DNA from: Pseudomonas yamanorum
Lineage (GTDB): Bacteria > Pseudomonadota > Gammaproteobacteria > Pseudomonadales > Pseudomonadaceae
Direction: 5' to 3'
Assembly (NCBI RefSeq): GCF_013386765.1
Contig: NZ_JACARE010000018.1
Coordinates: 252,440 to 316,439 of the forward strand
Length of the DNA stretch: 64,000 bases
A program made the translations under genes and the position numbers. Position 1 is the first letter of the stretch. Each line of letters opens with the position of its first letter. The notes under the pieces are model-generated. The model was not told the origin of the DNA, made no database searches, and was given only the letters and a program-made list of their open reading frames with translations. This document shows positions 57,044-64,000 of the stretch, one piece after another.

Positions 57044-57277
57044 ATGTCGAGAGTCTGTCAAGTTACCGGTAAGGGTCCGGTGACTGGGAATAACATTTCC
57101 CACGCAAACAACAAAACCCGTCGTCGTTTCCTGCCAAACCTGCAGCATCATCGCTTTTGGGTTGAAGAAGAGAAACGTTTTGTCCGTCTGCGCGTATCTG
57201 CCAAAGGCATGCGTGTTATCGACAAGCGTGGCATCACTGTCGTGCTGGCCGAACTGCGCCGCGACGGCAAAATCTAA
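57044..57277 (+). CDS. rpmB: 50S ribosomal protein L28
   Basis: 77 residues, [25 protein letters not shown] and [20 protein letters not shown], typical bL28. The coding strand follows the leader above, and rpmG begins 11 bases after the stop. Confidence 0.98.
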   Translation: MSRVCQVTGKGPVTGNNISHANNKTRRRFLPNLQHHRFWVEEEKRFVRLRVSAKGMRVIDKRGITVVLAELRRDGKI

Positions 57278-57288
57278 GGAGCTAAATC

Positions 57289-57444
57289 ATGCGTGAATTG
57301 ATTCGAATGATCTCTAGCGCCGGTACTGGTCACTTCTACACTACCGACAAGAACAAGCGTACTACCCCGGACAAGCTCGAAAAGAAAATGTTCGACCCGC
57401 GCGTTCGCAAGCACGTGATCTACAAAGAAGGCAAAATCAAGTAA
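57289..57444 (+). CDS. rpmG: 50S ribosomal protein L33
   Basis: 51 residues: [51 protein letters not shown] in translation, a complete bL33. AAGGAG lies 7 bases upstream. It lacks the zinc-binding cysteines of the Cys+ type, so this is the zinc-independent form. A terminator follows. Confidence 0.97.
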   Translation: MRELIRMISSAGTGHFYTTDKNKRTTPDKLEKKMFDPRVRKHVIYKEGKIK

Positions 57445-57462
57445 TTGGTTTTCTTTCTTGTG

Positions 57463-57499
57463 AAAAAAAGCCCGTATCTCACGATGCGGGCTTTTTTTT
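57463..57499. terminator. Terminator after rpmG
   Basis: 9-base stem GCCCGTATC/GATGCGGGC (one G-T pair) with loop TCAC, flanked by AAAAAAA and TTTTTTTT. It serves rpmB-rpmG on the plus strand and, with its A-run, the convergent cupin gene on the minus strand. Confidence 0.93.
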
Positions 57500-57515
57500 G
57501 TGCCTGAAGAATTGA

Positions 57516-57878
57516 TCAGGCCTTTTCTTCGAACACCACGTAGATCTTGCGGCAGGGTTCCAGCACTTCCCAGGTGCCGCTGAAGCCGGCCGGAATGACG
57601 AAGCGGTCGCCGGCCCGCAAGGTCTTGGCGTTGCCATCGGCGTCACGCAATACAGAGACGCCCTGCACGATCTCGCAGTACTCATGCTCGGTGTAGTTGA
57701 CCTTCCACTGCCCGACGTCACCCTCCCAGACCCCGGCGCTCATCTGGCCGCACGGGCTGTTGTAGTGGTTGTAGACGGTTTGCTCGGGGTCGCCTTTGAG
57801 AATTTTCTCCGCGGCCGGACGGTAGCGGTCAGGTTCGGTCCTGGCCTGGCTGAAGTCGACGATATTCTGGATGTTCAT
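57516..57878 (-). CDS. Cupin-domain protein (cupin_3/DUF861 type)
   Basis: 120 residues forming a single beta-barrel cupin: WKVNYTEHEYCEIVQGVSVLRDADG and LRAGDRFVIPAGFSGTWEVLEPCRKIYVVFE. Only the first cupin motif keeps a histidine (HEYCE), so metal binding is uncertain. Divergent from the kauB-like gene with operator-like dyads between, which suggests a shared regulator. Function unknown. Confidence 0.83.
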   Translation of the reverse strand: MNIQNIVDFSQARTEPDRYRPAAEKILKGDPEQTVYNHYNSPCGQMSAGVWEGDVGQWKVNYTEHEYCEIVQGVSVLRDADGNAKTLRAGDRFVIPAGFSGTWEVLEPCRKIYVVFEEKA

Positions 57879-57920
57879 GGGCGTGTCCCGTCTGGCCTGC
57901 GGTTGGAGAGCCCAAAGTCT

Positions 57921-57940
57921 ATGTTTATTAAAATGAACAT
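57921..57940. promoter_or_regulatory. Operator-like dyad, PuuR-site-like, cupin/kauB
   Basis: ATGTTTATTAAAATGAACAT is a 20-base dyad with one mismatched pair. Its right half AATGAACA equals the end of the E. coli PuuR site (AAAATATAATGAACA); over 15 bases 11 agree. PuuR and its Pseudomonas relative PauR regulate putrescine catabolism, which fits the adjacent kauB-like gene. Site identity is inferred. Confidence 0.5.
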
Positions 57941-57963
57941 CGCAAGGGCGTTTGCTGGCGTTA

Positions 57964-57982
57964 TGTCAAATATATTGAAACA
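57964..57982. promoter_or_regulatory. Second operator-like dyad, cupin/kauB
   Basis: TGTCAAATATATTGAAACA contains the perfect dyad TCAA-ATATA-TTGA (57966-57978). Its centre is 41.5 bases from that of the dyad at 57921-57940, about four helical turns. Sequence differs from the first dyad, so a second regulator or a diverged site is possible. Confidence 0.4.
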
Positions 57983-58108
57983 TCCATCGTCGCTGGTTTA
58001 GGGTGGCAGCTGCCTTGAGCCGAACAGCTGGCTGGCCGGGCAAGAATTCTTCGAAGGTGCCTGGGTACATCGCCCGGCCCTTGTATTCAATAAGAGGAGG
58101 ACACTCGC

Positions 58109-59602
58109 ATGACCACCCTGACCCGTGCCGACTGGGAACAACGCGCCAAGGATCTGAAGATCGAAGGCCGCGCCTACATCAATGGCGAATACACCGCCGC
58201 CGTTTCCGGCGACACGTTCGAATGCCTCAGCCCGGTCGATGGCCGCCTGCTGACAACCGTTGCCAGCTGTGACGTCGCCGACGCCCAGCGTGCCGTAGAA
58301 AACGCCCGCGCCACGTTCAATTCCGGTGCCTGGTCGCGCCTGGCGCCGGCCAAGCGCAAAGCCACCATGATCCGTTTCGCCGGCTTGCTCAAGGCCAACG
58401 CCGAAGAGCTGGCCCTGCTTGAAACCCTGGACATGGGCAAGCCAATCAGCGATTCCCTGTACATCGACGTTCCAGGCGCGGCGCAAGCCCTGAGCTGGAG
58501 CGGTGAGGCCATCGACAAGATCTACGACGAAGTCGCAGCCACCCCCCACGACCAACTGGGCCTGGTGACTCGTGAGCCAGTCGGTGTTGTCGCGGCCATC
58601 GTGCCGTGGAACTTCCCGCTGATGATGGCCTGCTGGAAACTCGGGCCGGCGCTGTCCACCGGTAACTCGGTGATCCTCAAGCCGTCTGAAAAGTCGCCGC
58701 TGACCGCCATCCGTATCGCTGCCCTGGCCGTTGAAGCCGGGATCCCGAAAGGCGTGTTTAACGTGCTGCCGGGTTATGGCCACACCGTGGGCAACGCCCT
58801 GGCGCTGCACATGGACGTCGACACCCTGGTGTTCACCGGCTCCACCAAGATCGCCAAGCAACTGCTGATTCGCTCCGGCGAGTCGAACATGAAACGTGTC
58901 TGGCTGGAAGCCGGCGGCAAGAGCCCGAACATCGTGTTCGCCGATGCCCCGGACCTGCAAGCCGCCGCTGAATCCGCGGCCGGCGCCATTGCCTTCAACC
59001 AGGGCGAAGTGTGCACCGCGGGTTCGCGCCTGCTGGTAGAGCGCTCCATCAAGGATAAATTCCTGCCGCTGGTGATCGAGGCCCTCAAGGCCTGGAAGCC
59101 GGGCAACCCGCTGGACCCGGCCACCACGGTCGGAGCACTGGTGGACACCCAGCAGATGAACACCGTGCTGTCGTACATCGAGGCCGGGCACGCCGATGGA
59201 GCCAAGCTGGTGGCCGGTGGCAAGCGCACGTTGCAGGAAAGCGGCGGTACCTATGTCGAGCCGACGATTTTCGACGGCGTGACCAACGCCATGAAGATCG
59301 CCCAGGAAGAAATCTTCGGCCCGGTACTGTCGGTGATTGCCTTCGACAGCGTGGAAGAAGCCATCGCGATCGCCAACGACACCCAATACGGCCTGGCCGC
59401 TGCGGTGTGGACGTCGAACATCTCCAAGGCGCACCTCACCGCCAAGGCACTGCGTGCCGGTAGCGTGTGGGTCAACCAGTACGATGGCGGCGACATGACC
59501 GCACCGTTTGGTGGCTTCAAGCAGTCGGGTAACGGCCGCGACAAGTCGCTGCACGCATTCGACAAGTACACCGAGCTGAAGGCGACCTGGATCAAGCTGT
59601 AA
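58109..59602 (+). CDS. kauB: Aldehyde dehydrogenase KauB/PuuC-like
   Basis: 497 residues of the NAD(P)-dependent aldehyde dehydrogenase superfamily. Catalytic glutamate in VWLEAGGKSPN and catalytic cysteine in FNQGEVCTAGSR; cofactor-fold VVAAIVPWNFPLMMACWKLGPAL and FTGSTKIAKQL. Best match by memory is KauB/PuuC, which oxidises amino- and guanidino-aldehydes from polyamine and arginine breakdown. AGGAGGA lies 8 bases before the ATG. Exact aldehyde substrate not proven. Confidence 0.87.
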   Translation: MTTLTRADWEQRAKDLKIEGRAYINGEYTAAVSGDTFECLSPVDGRLLTTVASCDVADAQRAVENARATFNSGAWSRLAPAKRKATMIRFAGLLKANAEELALLETLDMGKPISDSLYIDVPGAAQALSWSGEAIDKIYDEVAATPHDQLGLVTREPVGVVAAIVPWNFPLMMACWKLGPALSTGNSVILKPSEKSPLTAIRIAALAVEAGIPKGVFNVLPGYGHTVGNALALHMDVDTLVFTGSTKIAKQLLIRSGESNMKRVWLEAGGKSPNIVFADAPDLQAAAESAAGAIAFNQGEVCTAGSRLLVERSIKDKFLPLVIEALKAWKPGNPLDPATTVGALVDTQQMNTVLSYIEAGHADGAKLVAGGKRTLQESGGTYVEPTIFDGVTNAMKIAQEEIFGPVLSVIAFDSVEEAIAIANDTQYGLAAAVWTSNISKAHLTAKALRAGSVWVNQYDGGDMTAPFGGFKQSGNGRDKSLHAFDKYTELKATWIKL

Positions 59603-59620
59603 GTAACACTCGCAATCCCC

Positions 59621-59742
59621 TGTAGGAGCGAGCTTGTGTGGGAGCTGGCTTGCCTGCGATAGCATCACCGTGGTGTGACTGACACACCTCGGTGCCTGCA
59701 TCGCGGGCAAGCCCGGCTCCCACATGGGTAAGCTCCTACAGT
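59621..59742. repeat. Nested REPIN: TGTGGGAGC repeat inside a GTAGGAGCGAG repeat
   Basis: The outer remnant is CTGTAGGAGCGAGCTT (59620-59635) on the left and its partner TAAGCTCCTACAG (59729-59741) on the right. Inside it lies a complete TGTGGGAGC-family unit with arms 59637-59660 and 59700-59724, whose centre resembles that of 9746-9782. This looks like one REPIN inserted into another. Confidence 0.75.
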
Positions 59743-59784
59743 TCGTTTGCGGCCCTGAAAATAACGATCCACAGGAGCGTGGAA

Positions 59785-60927
59785 ATGCGTTGGGCGACCT
59801 ATTTCGCCGTGCTGGCGTCGGTCTTGAGCGTGGGCCTGGCCCTGGGCGTGAGCATGCCACTGGTGTCCCTGCGTCTGGAAAGCTGGGGCTACGGCAGCTT
59901 CGCCATCGGTGTGATGGCCGCGATGCCGGCCTTCGGTGTGCTGCTCGGCGCCAAGGTCTCCAGCGACCTGGCCTCGCGCCTGGGCACGGCGAACCTGATG
60001 CGCCTGTGCCTGTGGGGCGGGGCGATTTCCATCGGTTTGCTGGCGGTATTGCCCAGCTACCCGGTGTGGCTGGTGCTGCGGCTGATGATCGGGGTGATCC
60101 TGACCATCGTGTTTATCCTCGGCGAAAGCTGGATCAACCAACTGGTGATCGAACGCTGGCGCGGCCGTCTGGTGGCGCTGTATGGCTGCAGCTATGCCTT
60201 GAGCCAGCTGTCGGGCCCTTTGCTGCTGGGCGCGCTGGGCACCGATAACGACATTGGCTTCTGGGTGGGCGTCGGCCTGCTGACGTTCTCGCCGATCCTG
60301 CTGCTGGGCCGCTCCGGCGCGCCCACCGCCGAGTCCTTCAGCGTGACCTTCGGCGACCTGCTGCGCTTCTGCCAGGGCTTGCCGGCGATTGCCTGGGCGG
60401 TGGCGTTATTCGCCGCATTTGAGGCAATGATTCTTACGCTGTTGCCGGTGTATTGCCTGCAGCAGGGCTTCACCGCCGAGATCGCCCTGGCGATGGTCAG
60501 CACCGTGGTGGTCGGTGATGCGTTGCTGCAGCTGCCGATTGGCGCATTGGCGGATTACCTGCCTCGACGCACGCTGTTTCTCGGCTGTGCGCTGATGCTG
60601 CTGGCGACGAGCCTGGCGATTCCGCTGCTGTTGGAGACGCTGATGATCTGGCCGGTGTGGGTGCTGTTCGGCGCCAGCGCCGGCGGGTTGTTCACCCTGT
60701 CGCTGATCCTGATTGGCGAGCGCTACCGCGACGACGCGCTGGTGCGCGCCAATGCGCATATCGCGCAGCTGTGGGGCATTGGCTGCCTGATCGGGCCGTT
60801 GGTGGCCGGTGCCGGCAGCCAGTGGATCAGCGGGCATGCGCTGCCGCTGCTGATGGCGGCGGGGGCGCTGGGATTGGTGATTCTGCTGCTTCGCCAAGGA
60901 GCATTCGGGGCTGTGCAGCCAGCCTGA
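59785..60927 (+). CDS. MFS transporter
   Basis: 380 residues with about twelve membrane segments. AGGAG lies 7 bases before the ATG; the 31-codon extension into the REPIN was rejected. Major-facilitator marks include SDLASRLGTANLMRLCLWGGA (loop 2-3 basic motif) and GDALLQLPIGALADYLPRRTLF. Probable drug or small-molecule/proton transporter of the YcaD-like type; substrate unknown. Confidence 0.85.
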   Translation: MRWATYFAVLASVLSVGLALGVSMPLVSLRLESWGYGSFAIGVMAAMPAFGVLLGAKVSSDLASRLGTANLMRLCLWGGAISIGLLAVLPSYPVWLVLRLMIGVILTIVFILGESWINQLVIERWRGRLVALYGCSYALSQLSGPLLLGALGTDNDIGFWVGVGLLTFSPILLLGRSGAPTAESFSVTFGDLLRFCQGLPAIAWAVALFAAFEAMILTLLPVYCLQQGFTAEIALAMVSTVVVGDALLQLPIGALADYLPRRTLFLGCALMLLATSLAIPLLLETLMIWPVWVLFGASAGGLFTLSLILIGERYRDDALVRANAHIAQLWGIGCLIGPLVAGAGSQWISGHALPLLMAAGALGLVILLLRQGAFGAVQPA

Positions 60928-60945
60928 ACTTGAAATGCGATCACC

Positions 60946-61035
60946 TGTGGGAGCCGGGCTTGCCCGCGATAGCGGAGTGTCAGCACCGGATACGTAAACT
61001 GACACTCCGCCATCGCAGGCAAGCCAGCTCCCACA
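60946..61035. repeat. REPIN between MFS and phospholipase genes
   Basis: Arms at 60946-60970 and 61012-61035 (TGTGGGAGCCGGGCTTGCCC...) with a second perfect 12-base pair GCGGAGTGTCAG/CTGACACTCCGC (60972-60983 with 60999-61010). Forms a two-step hairpin between convergent genes; may act as terminator. Confidence 0.88.
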
Positions 61036-61051
61036 AGGCTCTGTGCTGTTC

Positions 61052-62623
61052 TTAAAGCATGCGTTCCAGCCCGACGGATGTGGCGAACCAGGCATTGAAC
61101 CGGCGCCACCAACTGCCCGGTTCGCGGGTCAGGGTATGCAGTTGGCCGTTGTCTTCGGTCACCCATACCACCTGGCCATCCTGCAGCTTCGCCTCGTAGC
61201 TGAGGGCCGGCGCCATACCTTCCAGTGCCAGGTTGCGCACGTGCTCCGCCAGTTCCGGGCTGTCCACCAGCACTCCGACTTCGGTGTTCCACAGCACCGA
61301 CCGCGGGTCAAAGTTGAATGAGCCGATGAAGGATTTCTCCCGGTCAAAGATGATCGCCTTGCTGTGCAGGCTGGAATCCGAGCCGTGGAAGGTGCCTTTG
61401 CGGAACAGATGCGGGCCACTGCCGCCGCCGTCTCCGGGCTGGCGGCGCAACTCGTACAGCTTTACCCCGTGTTCCAGCAGCGCCTTGCGATAGGGCGCAT
61501 AGCCGCCGTGCACCGCAGGCACGTCGGTGGCTTCCAGGGAGTTGGTCAGCAGGCTCACCGACACCCCGGCATCCGCACGACCCGTCAGGTACACCAGGCC
61601 AGGCTGCCCCGGTACGAAATAAGCCGAAATCATCATCAGCTCATGGCTGACACCTTCCAGCTCCGGCGCCAGTTGGGTGGTCAACAGCAGCCGTGGATCC
61701 GGGTCGGCCTTGGCCAGGACTTTGCTCGGCGCGTCCCACAGTGCCTGGTTCCAGGCCCAGATCAGCTCGCGGCGCCAGGTGTCCATGCGCGGCTGGGTCT
61801 TGTAGGTGCGCAGGCGGTTATACAGCGCATGATTCTGCTGGCGTGACTGCGCAAGGGACTCCTCCAGGCGTACGCGAGCGCTGGCCAGGTCGCCTTTGGA
61901 GGCGCTGCTGACGAAGTCGCCGATGGGCTTGCTCAGCGCACTGTTCCAGTACTGATCGAAGCTGTGGCCCAGTTGTTCGGCCACCGGGCCCACGCTGAGC
62001 ATGTCGATATCGGTGAAGTTGAGGTTGGGCTCGGCGTCGAAATACTCATCCCCCAGGTTGCGCCCGCCGACGATGGCCACACTGTTGTCCGCCAGCCACA
62101 GCTTGTTGTGCATGCGCCGGTGTTGCAGCGAGAGGTCGAACAGCCGCGCCATGGCTCGCGTCACGCCGGTGCTGCGGCCCAGGTGCAGCGGGTTGAACAG
62201 GCGGATCTGGATCTGCGGGTGGGCGGCGAGGGTGGCGATGATCTGGTCCAGGCCGTCGCTGGTGGTGTCGTCCAGCAGGATGCGCACGCGCACGCCACGG
62301 TCGGCGGCCTTGAGCAGCTCATCCACGAGCATGCGGGTGCTGATACCGTCGTGGACGATGTAGTACTGCAGGTCGAGGCTGGTCTGGGCGTTGCGGATCA
62401 GTTCGGCACGGGCCATGAAGGCTTCGCTGCTGTTGGGCAGCAGGCGGAACCCGGAGCGGCCTTTGTATGGCGCGGCCTGGGCCTGGATCGAGCGGCCGAA
62501 TGACGACTCACTGGCTGGCAGCGCCTCGCTGGGTGTGCGCGGCGTATCAATTGTGGCGCAGCCGCCCAGCGCCAGGATGCCCAGCAGGAAAAACGGTAAG
62601 AGCCGTTGGGTCATCAATGACAT
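61052..62623 (-). CDS. Phospholipase D-family lipoprotein (cardiolipin synthase ClsC-like)
   Basis: 523 residues with signal and lipobox LALGGC (Cys near 22). Two HKD motifs: HNKLWLADN from His172 and HSKAIIFD from His420, each followed by the typical GGRN or GSFN. Such proteins transfer phosphatidyl groups; the ClsC type makes cardiolipin. The lipobox would place it on the periplasmic side of a membrane. A second in-frame methionine (MTQRLL) 3 codons in is an alternative start. Confidence 0.85.
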   Translation of the reverse strand: MSLMTQRLLPFFLLGILALGGCATIDTPRTPSEALPASESSFGRSIQAQAAPYKGRSGFRLLPNSSEAFMARAELIRNAQTSLDLQYYIVHDGISTRMLVDELLKAADRGVRVRILLDDTTSDGLDQIIATLAAHPQIQIRLFNPLHLGRSTGVTRAMARLFDLSLQHRRMHNKLWLADNSVAIVGGRNLGDEYFDAEPNLNFTDIDMLSVGPVAEQLGHSFDQYWNSALSKPIGDFVSSASKGDLASARVRLEESLAQSRQQNHALYNRLRTYKTQPRMDTWRRELIWAWNQALWDAPSKVLAKADPDPRLLLTTQLAPELEGVSHELMMISAYFVPGQPGLVYLTGRADAGVSVSLLTNSLEATDVPAVHGGYAPYRKALLEHGVKLYELRRQPGDGGGSGPHLFRKGTFHGSDSSLHSKAIIFDREKSFIGSFNFDPRSVLWNTEVGVLVDSPELAEHVRNLALEGMAPALSYEAKLQDGQVVWVTEDNGQLHTLTREPGSWWRRFNAWFATSVGLERML

Positions 62624-62676
62624 GGGTTCCGTATCAGGGCAGTTGTCGGCATATGACGGCTATTTCCCGAGAAAGG

Positions 62677-64000
62677 TCAGTCCACTGTTTCGGCCAGCAT
62701 CCTGATGGCGGTTGCGCCGACCTTGCGCACAGCCTCTTCGATTTGTGGCGTTGGCTTGGCAGCGTAGTTCATGCGCAGGCAGTTCCTGTACTTGCCGGAC
62801 GCGGAAAAGATGCTTCCCACAGCAATCTGTACACCTTCATCCACCAATACCCGGTTGAGCTTCAAGGTGTCGAAGCCTTCGGGCAACTCCACCCACAGCA
62901 TGAAGCTGCCCTGGGGACGGCTGGCACGGGTGCCCGCCGGGAAGTAGCGGCTGACCCAATCTAGCATCAAGTCGCGATTACGCTGGTATTGGGTACGCAT
63001 CCGCCGCAAATGCGGTTCGAAGTGCCCGTTCTTGAGGAATTCGGCAATGGCGATCTGCGGCTGGGTCGCGGTAGAACCGGTGCTGATGTATTTCATGTGT
63101 AGCACGCGCTCCAGGTAACGACCGGGTGCAACCCAGCCGATCCGCAGCCCGGGCGCCAGGGTTTTCGAGAAGGAGCTGCACAGTACGACGCGGCCATCTT
63201 CGTCGAAGGATTTTATGGTGCGTGGACGCGGGTAGCTGTAGGCCAATTCTCCATACACATCGTCTTCGATGATGGCCACGTCAAAACGCTGGGCCAGGGT
63301 CAGCAGAGCGCGTTTACGCGACTCCGGCATGATGTAGCCCAGCGGGTTGTTGCAGTTGGGGGTCAGCTGGATGACCTTGATCGGCCACTGTTCCAGGGCC
63401 AGCTCCAGCGCGTCCAGGCTGATGCCGGTGAGCGGGTCGGTGGGGATTTCCAGGGCCTTCATGCCCAGGCCCTTCAGGGTTTGCATGGCGCCGTGGAAGC
63501 TTGGCGAGTCGACGGCAACGATGTCGCCGGGCTCGCAAATCGCGTGGATGCTGGCGGACAGCGCCTCGTGGCAGCCGGTGGTGATCACCAGGTCCTGGGG
63601 CGTCAGTTGGCAGCCTGAATCGAGCATCTGGCGGGCAATCTGTTCGCGCAGGTCCAGGTTGCCGTGGATGGTGTCGTAATACAGCCCCGGCATGTCCTGG
63701 CGTCGACTGATCCGCGCCAGGCTGCGCAGCAAGGGTTTCATGGTTGGCGACAATACATCCGGCATGCCACGGCCCAACTGTATGGTGTCTTTGCGTGGCA
63801 CTGCGCGGATCAGCTCCAGCACCTGGTCCCACTGGGAAATCTCCACCGGGCGCTGGGCCGGGCGGCCTACGGCGGGCAGGGCCGGCAAGTCGCGACCTAC
63901 CGGCACGAAGTAGCCGGACTTGGGTTTGGGCATCGCCAGGCCATTGTCTTCCAGCACACGATAGGCCTGCTGCACGGTGCTCAGGCTGACCCCGTGCTCC
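62677..64000 (-). CDS. MocR-type GntR/aminotransferase regulator (partial)
   Basis: 441 residues visible, cut at the right window edge, so the true start lies outside. The end of the GntR winged helix is present (EHGVSLSTVQQAYRVLEDNGL), followed by a class I aminotransferase-like domain (about 60-430) with the PLP lysine region SSFSKTLAPGLRIGW and NPLGYIMPESRK. MocR-type regulators bind PLP or substrates such as GABA or taurine. Which gene it controls is not visible. Confidence 0.9.
   Translation of the reverse strand, partial: EHGVSLSTVQQAYRVLEDNGLAMPKPKSGYFVPVGRDLPALPAVGRPAQRPVEISQWDQVLELIRAVPRKDTIQLGRGMPDVLSPTMKPLLRSLARISRRQDMPGLYYDTIHGNLDLREQIARQMLDSGCQLTPQDLVITTGCHEALSASIHAICEPGDIVAVDSPSFHGAMQTLKGLGMKALEIPTDPLTGISLDALELALEQWPIKVIQLTPNCNNPLGYIMPESRKRALLTLAQRFDVAIIEDDVYGELAYSYPRPRTIKSFDEDGRVVLCSSFSKTLAPGLRIGWVAPGRYLERVLHMKYISTGSTATQPQIAIAEFLKNGHFEPHLRRMRTQYQRNRDLMLDWVSRYFPAGTRASRPQGSFMLWVELPEGFDTLKLNRVLVDEGVQIAVGSIFSASGKYRNCLRMNYAAKPTPQIEEAVRKVGATAIRMLAETVD

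Overview
The window is a contiguous, GC-rich, densely coding piece of chromosome from a Pseudomonas, most likely of the fluorescens group. I infer this from gene content and order (rph-crc-pyrE, argB-algC-dut-coaBC-radC, rpmB-rpmG, oxyR-recG), from protein sequences I recognise as pseudomonad, and from several REP/REPIN palindromes of the fluorescens type (arms starting GTAGGAGCGAG or TGTGGGAGC). No tRNA, rRNA, CRISPR array or transposase was seen. Both ends cut a gene: a T6SS effector on the left and a MocR-type regulator on the right.

Positions 1-30308 hold a complete type VI secretion locus of the H1 type, as two divergent blocks. The minus-strand block (12900 to 1) reads tssA-tssB-tssC-hcp-tssE-tssF-tssG-clpV(tssH)-vgrG-eagR-effector: sheath, tube, baseplate, recycling ATPase, spike, chaperone and a prePAAR effector whose toxic end lies outside the window. 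The plus-strand block (13305 to 30308) reads fha-tssJ-tssK-tssL-tssM-tagF-pppA-ppkA-tagT-tagS-tagR-tagQ: the membrane complex plus the threonine-phosphorylation switch (PpkA kinase, PppA phosphatase, Fha target, TagQRST sensor, TagF repressor). Many junctions in both blocks overlap by 1-4 bases. hcp has a REP-type hairpin on each side.

Positions 30434-39749 hold a small SCP2 protein, an HDOD protein, recG, oxyR, a three-gene iron-uptake cassette (cupredoxin, FTR1 permease, P19) with a Fur-box-like start region, and exbB-exbD-tonB, which would energise outer-membrane iron uptake.

Positions 39750-57444 are mostly housekeeping genes: an NAD-dependent epimerase-like protein, two tandem paralogous lipoproteins, ridA, spoT (TTG start), rpoZ, gmk, yicC, rph, a DUF4870 membrane protein, crc, pyrE, argB, algC, dut, coaBC, radC, a peptide-binding protein, rpmB and rpmG. 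Gene pairs are often separated by clear stem-loop terminators or REPINs.

Positions 57516-64000 hold a cupin gene divergent from a kauB-like aldehyde dehydrogenase, an MFS transporter, a phospholipase-D-type lipoprotein and a truncated GntR/aminotransferase regulator. Two operator-like dyads lie between cupin and kauB, and one resembles the PuuR site of polyamine catabolism. I found no wholly unknown system. The most worthwhile items are the truncated prePAAR effector, the FTR1 cassette without a recognisable FtrD, the paralogous lipoproteins, the polyamine-type operator region, the REPIN architecture (including a nested copy), and the likely RsmA-controlled leader of fha.
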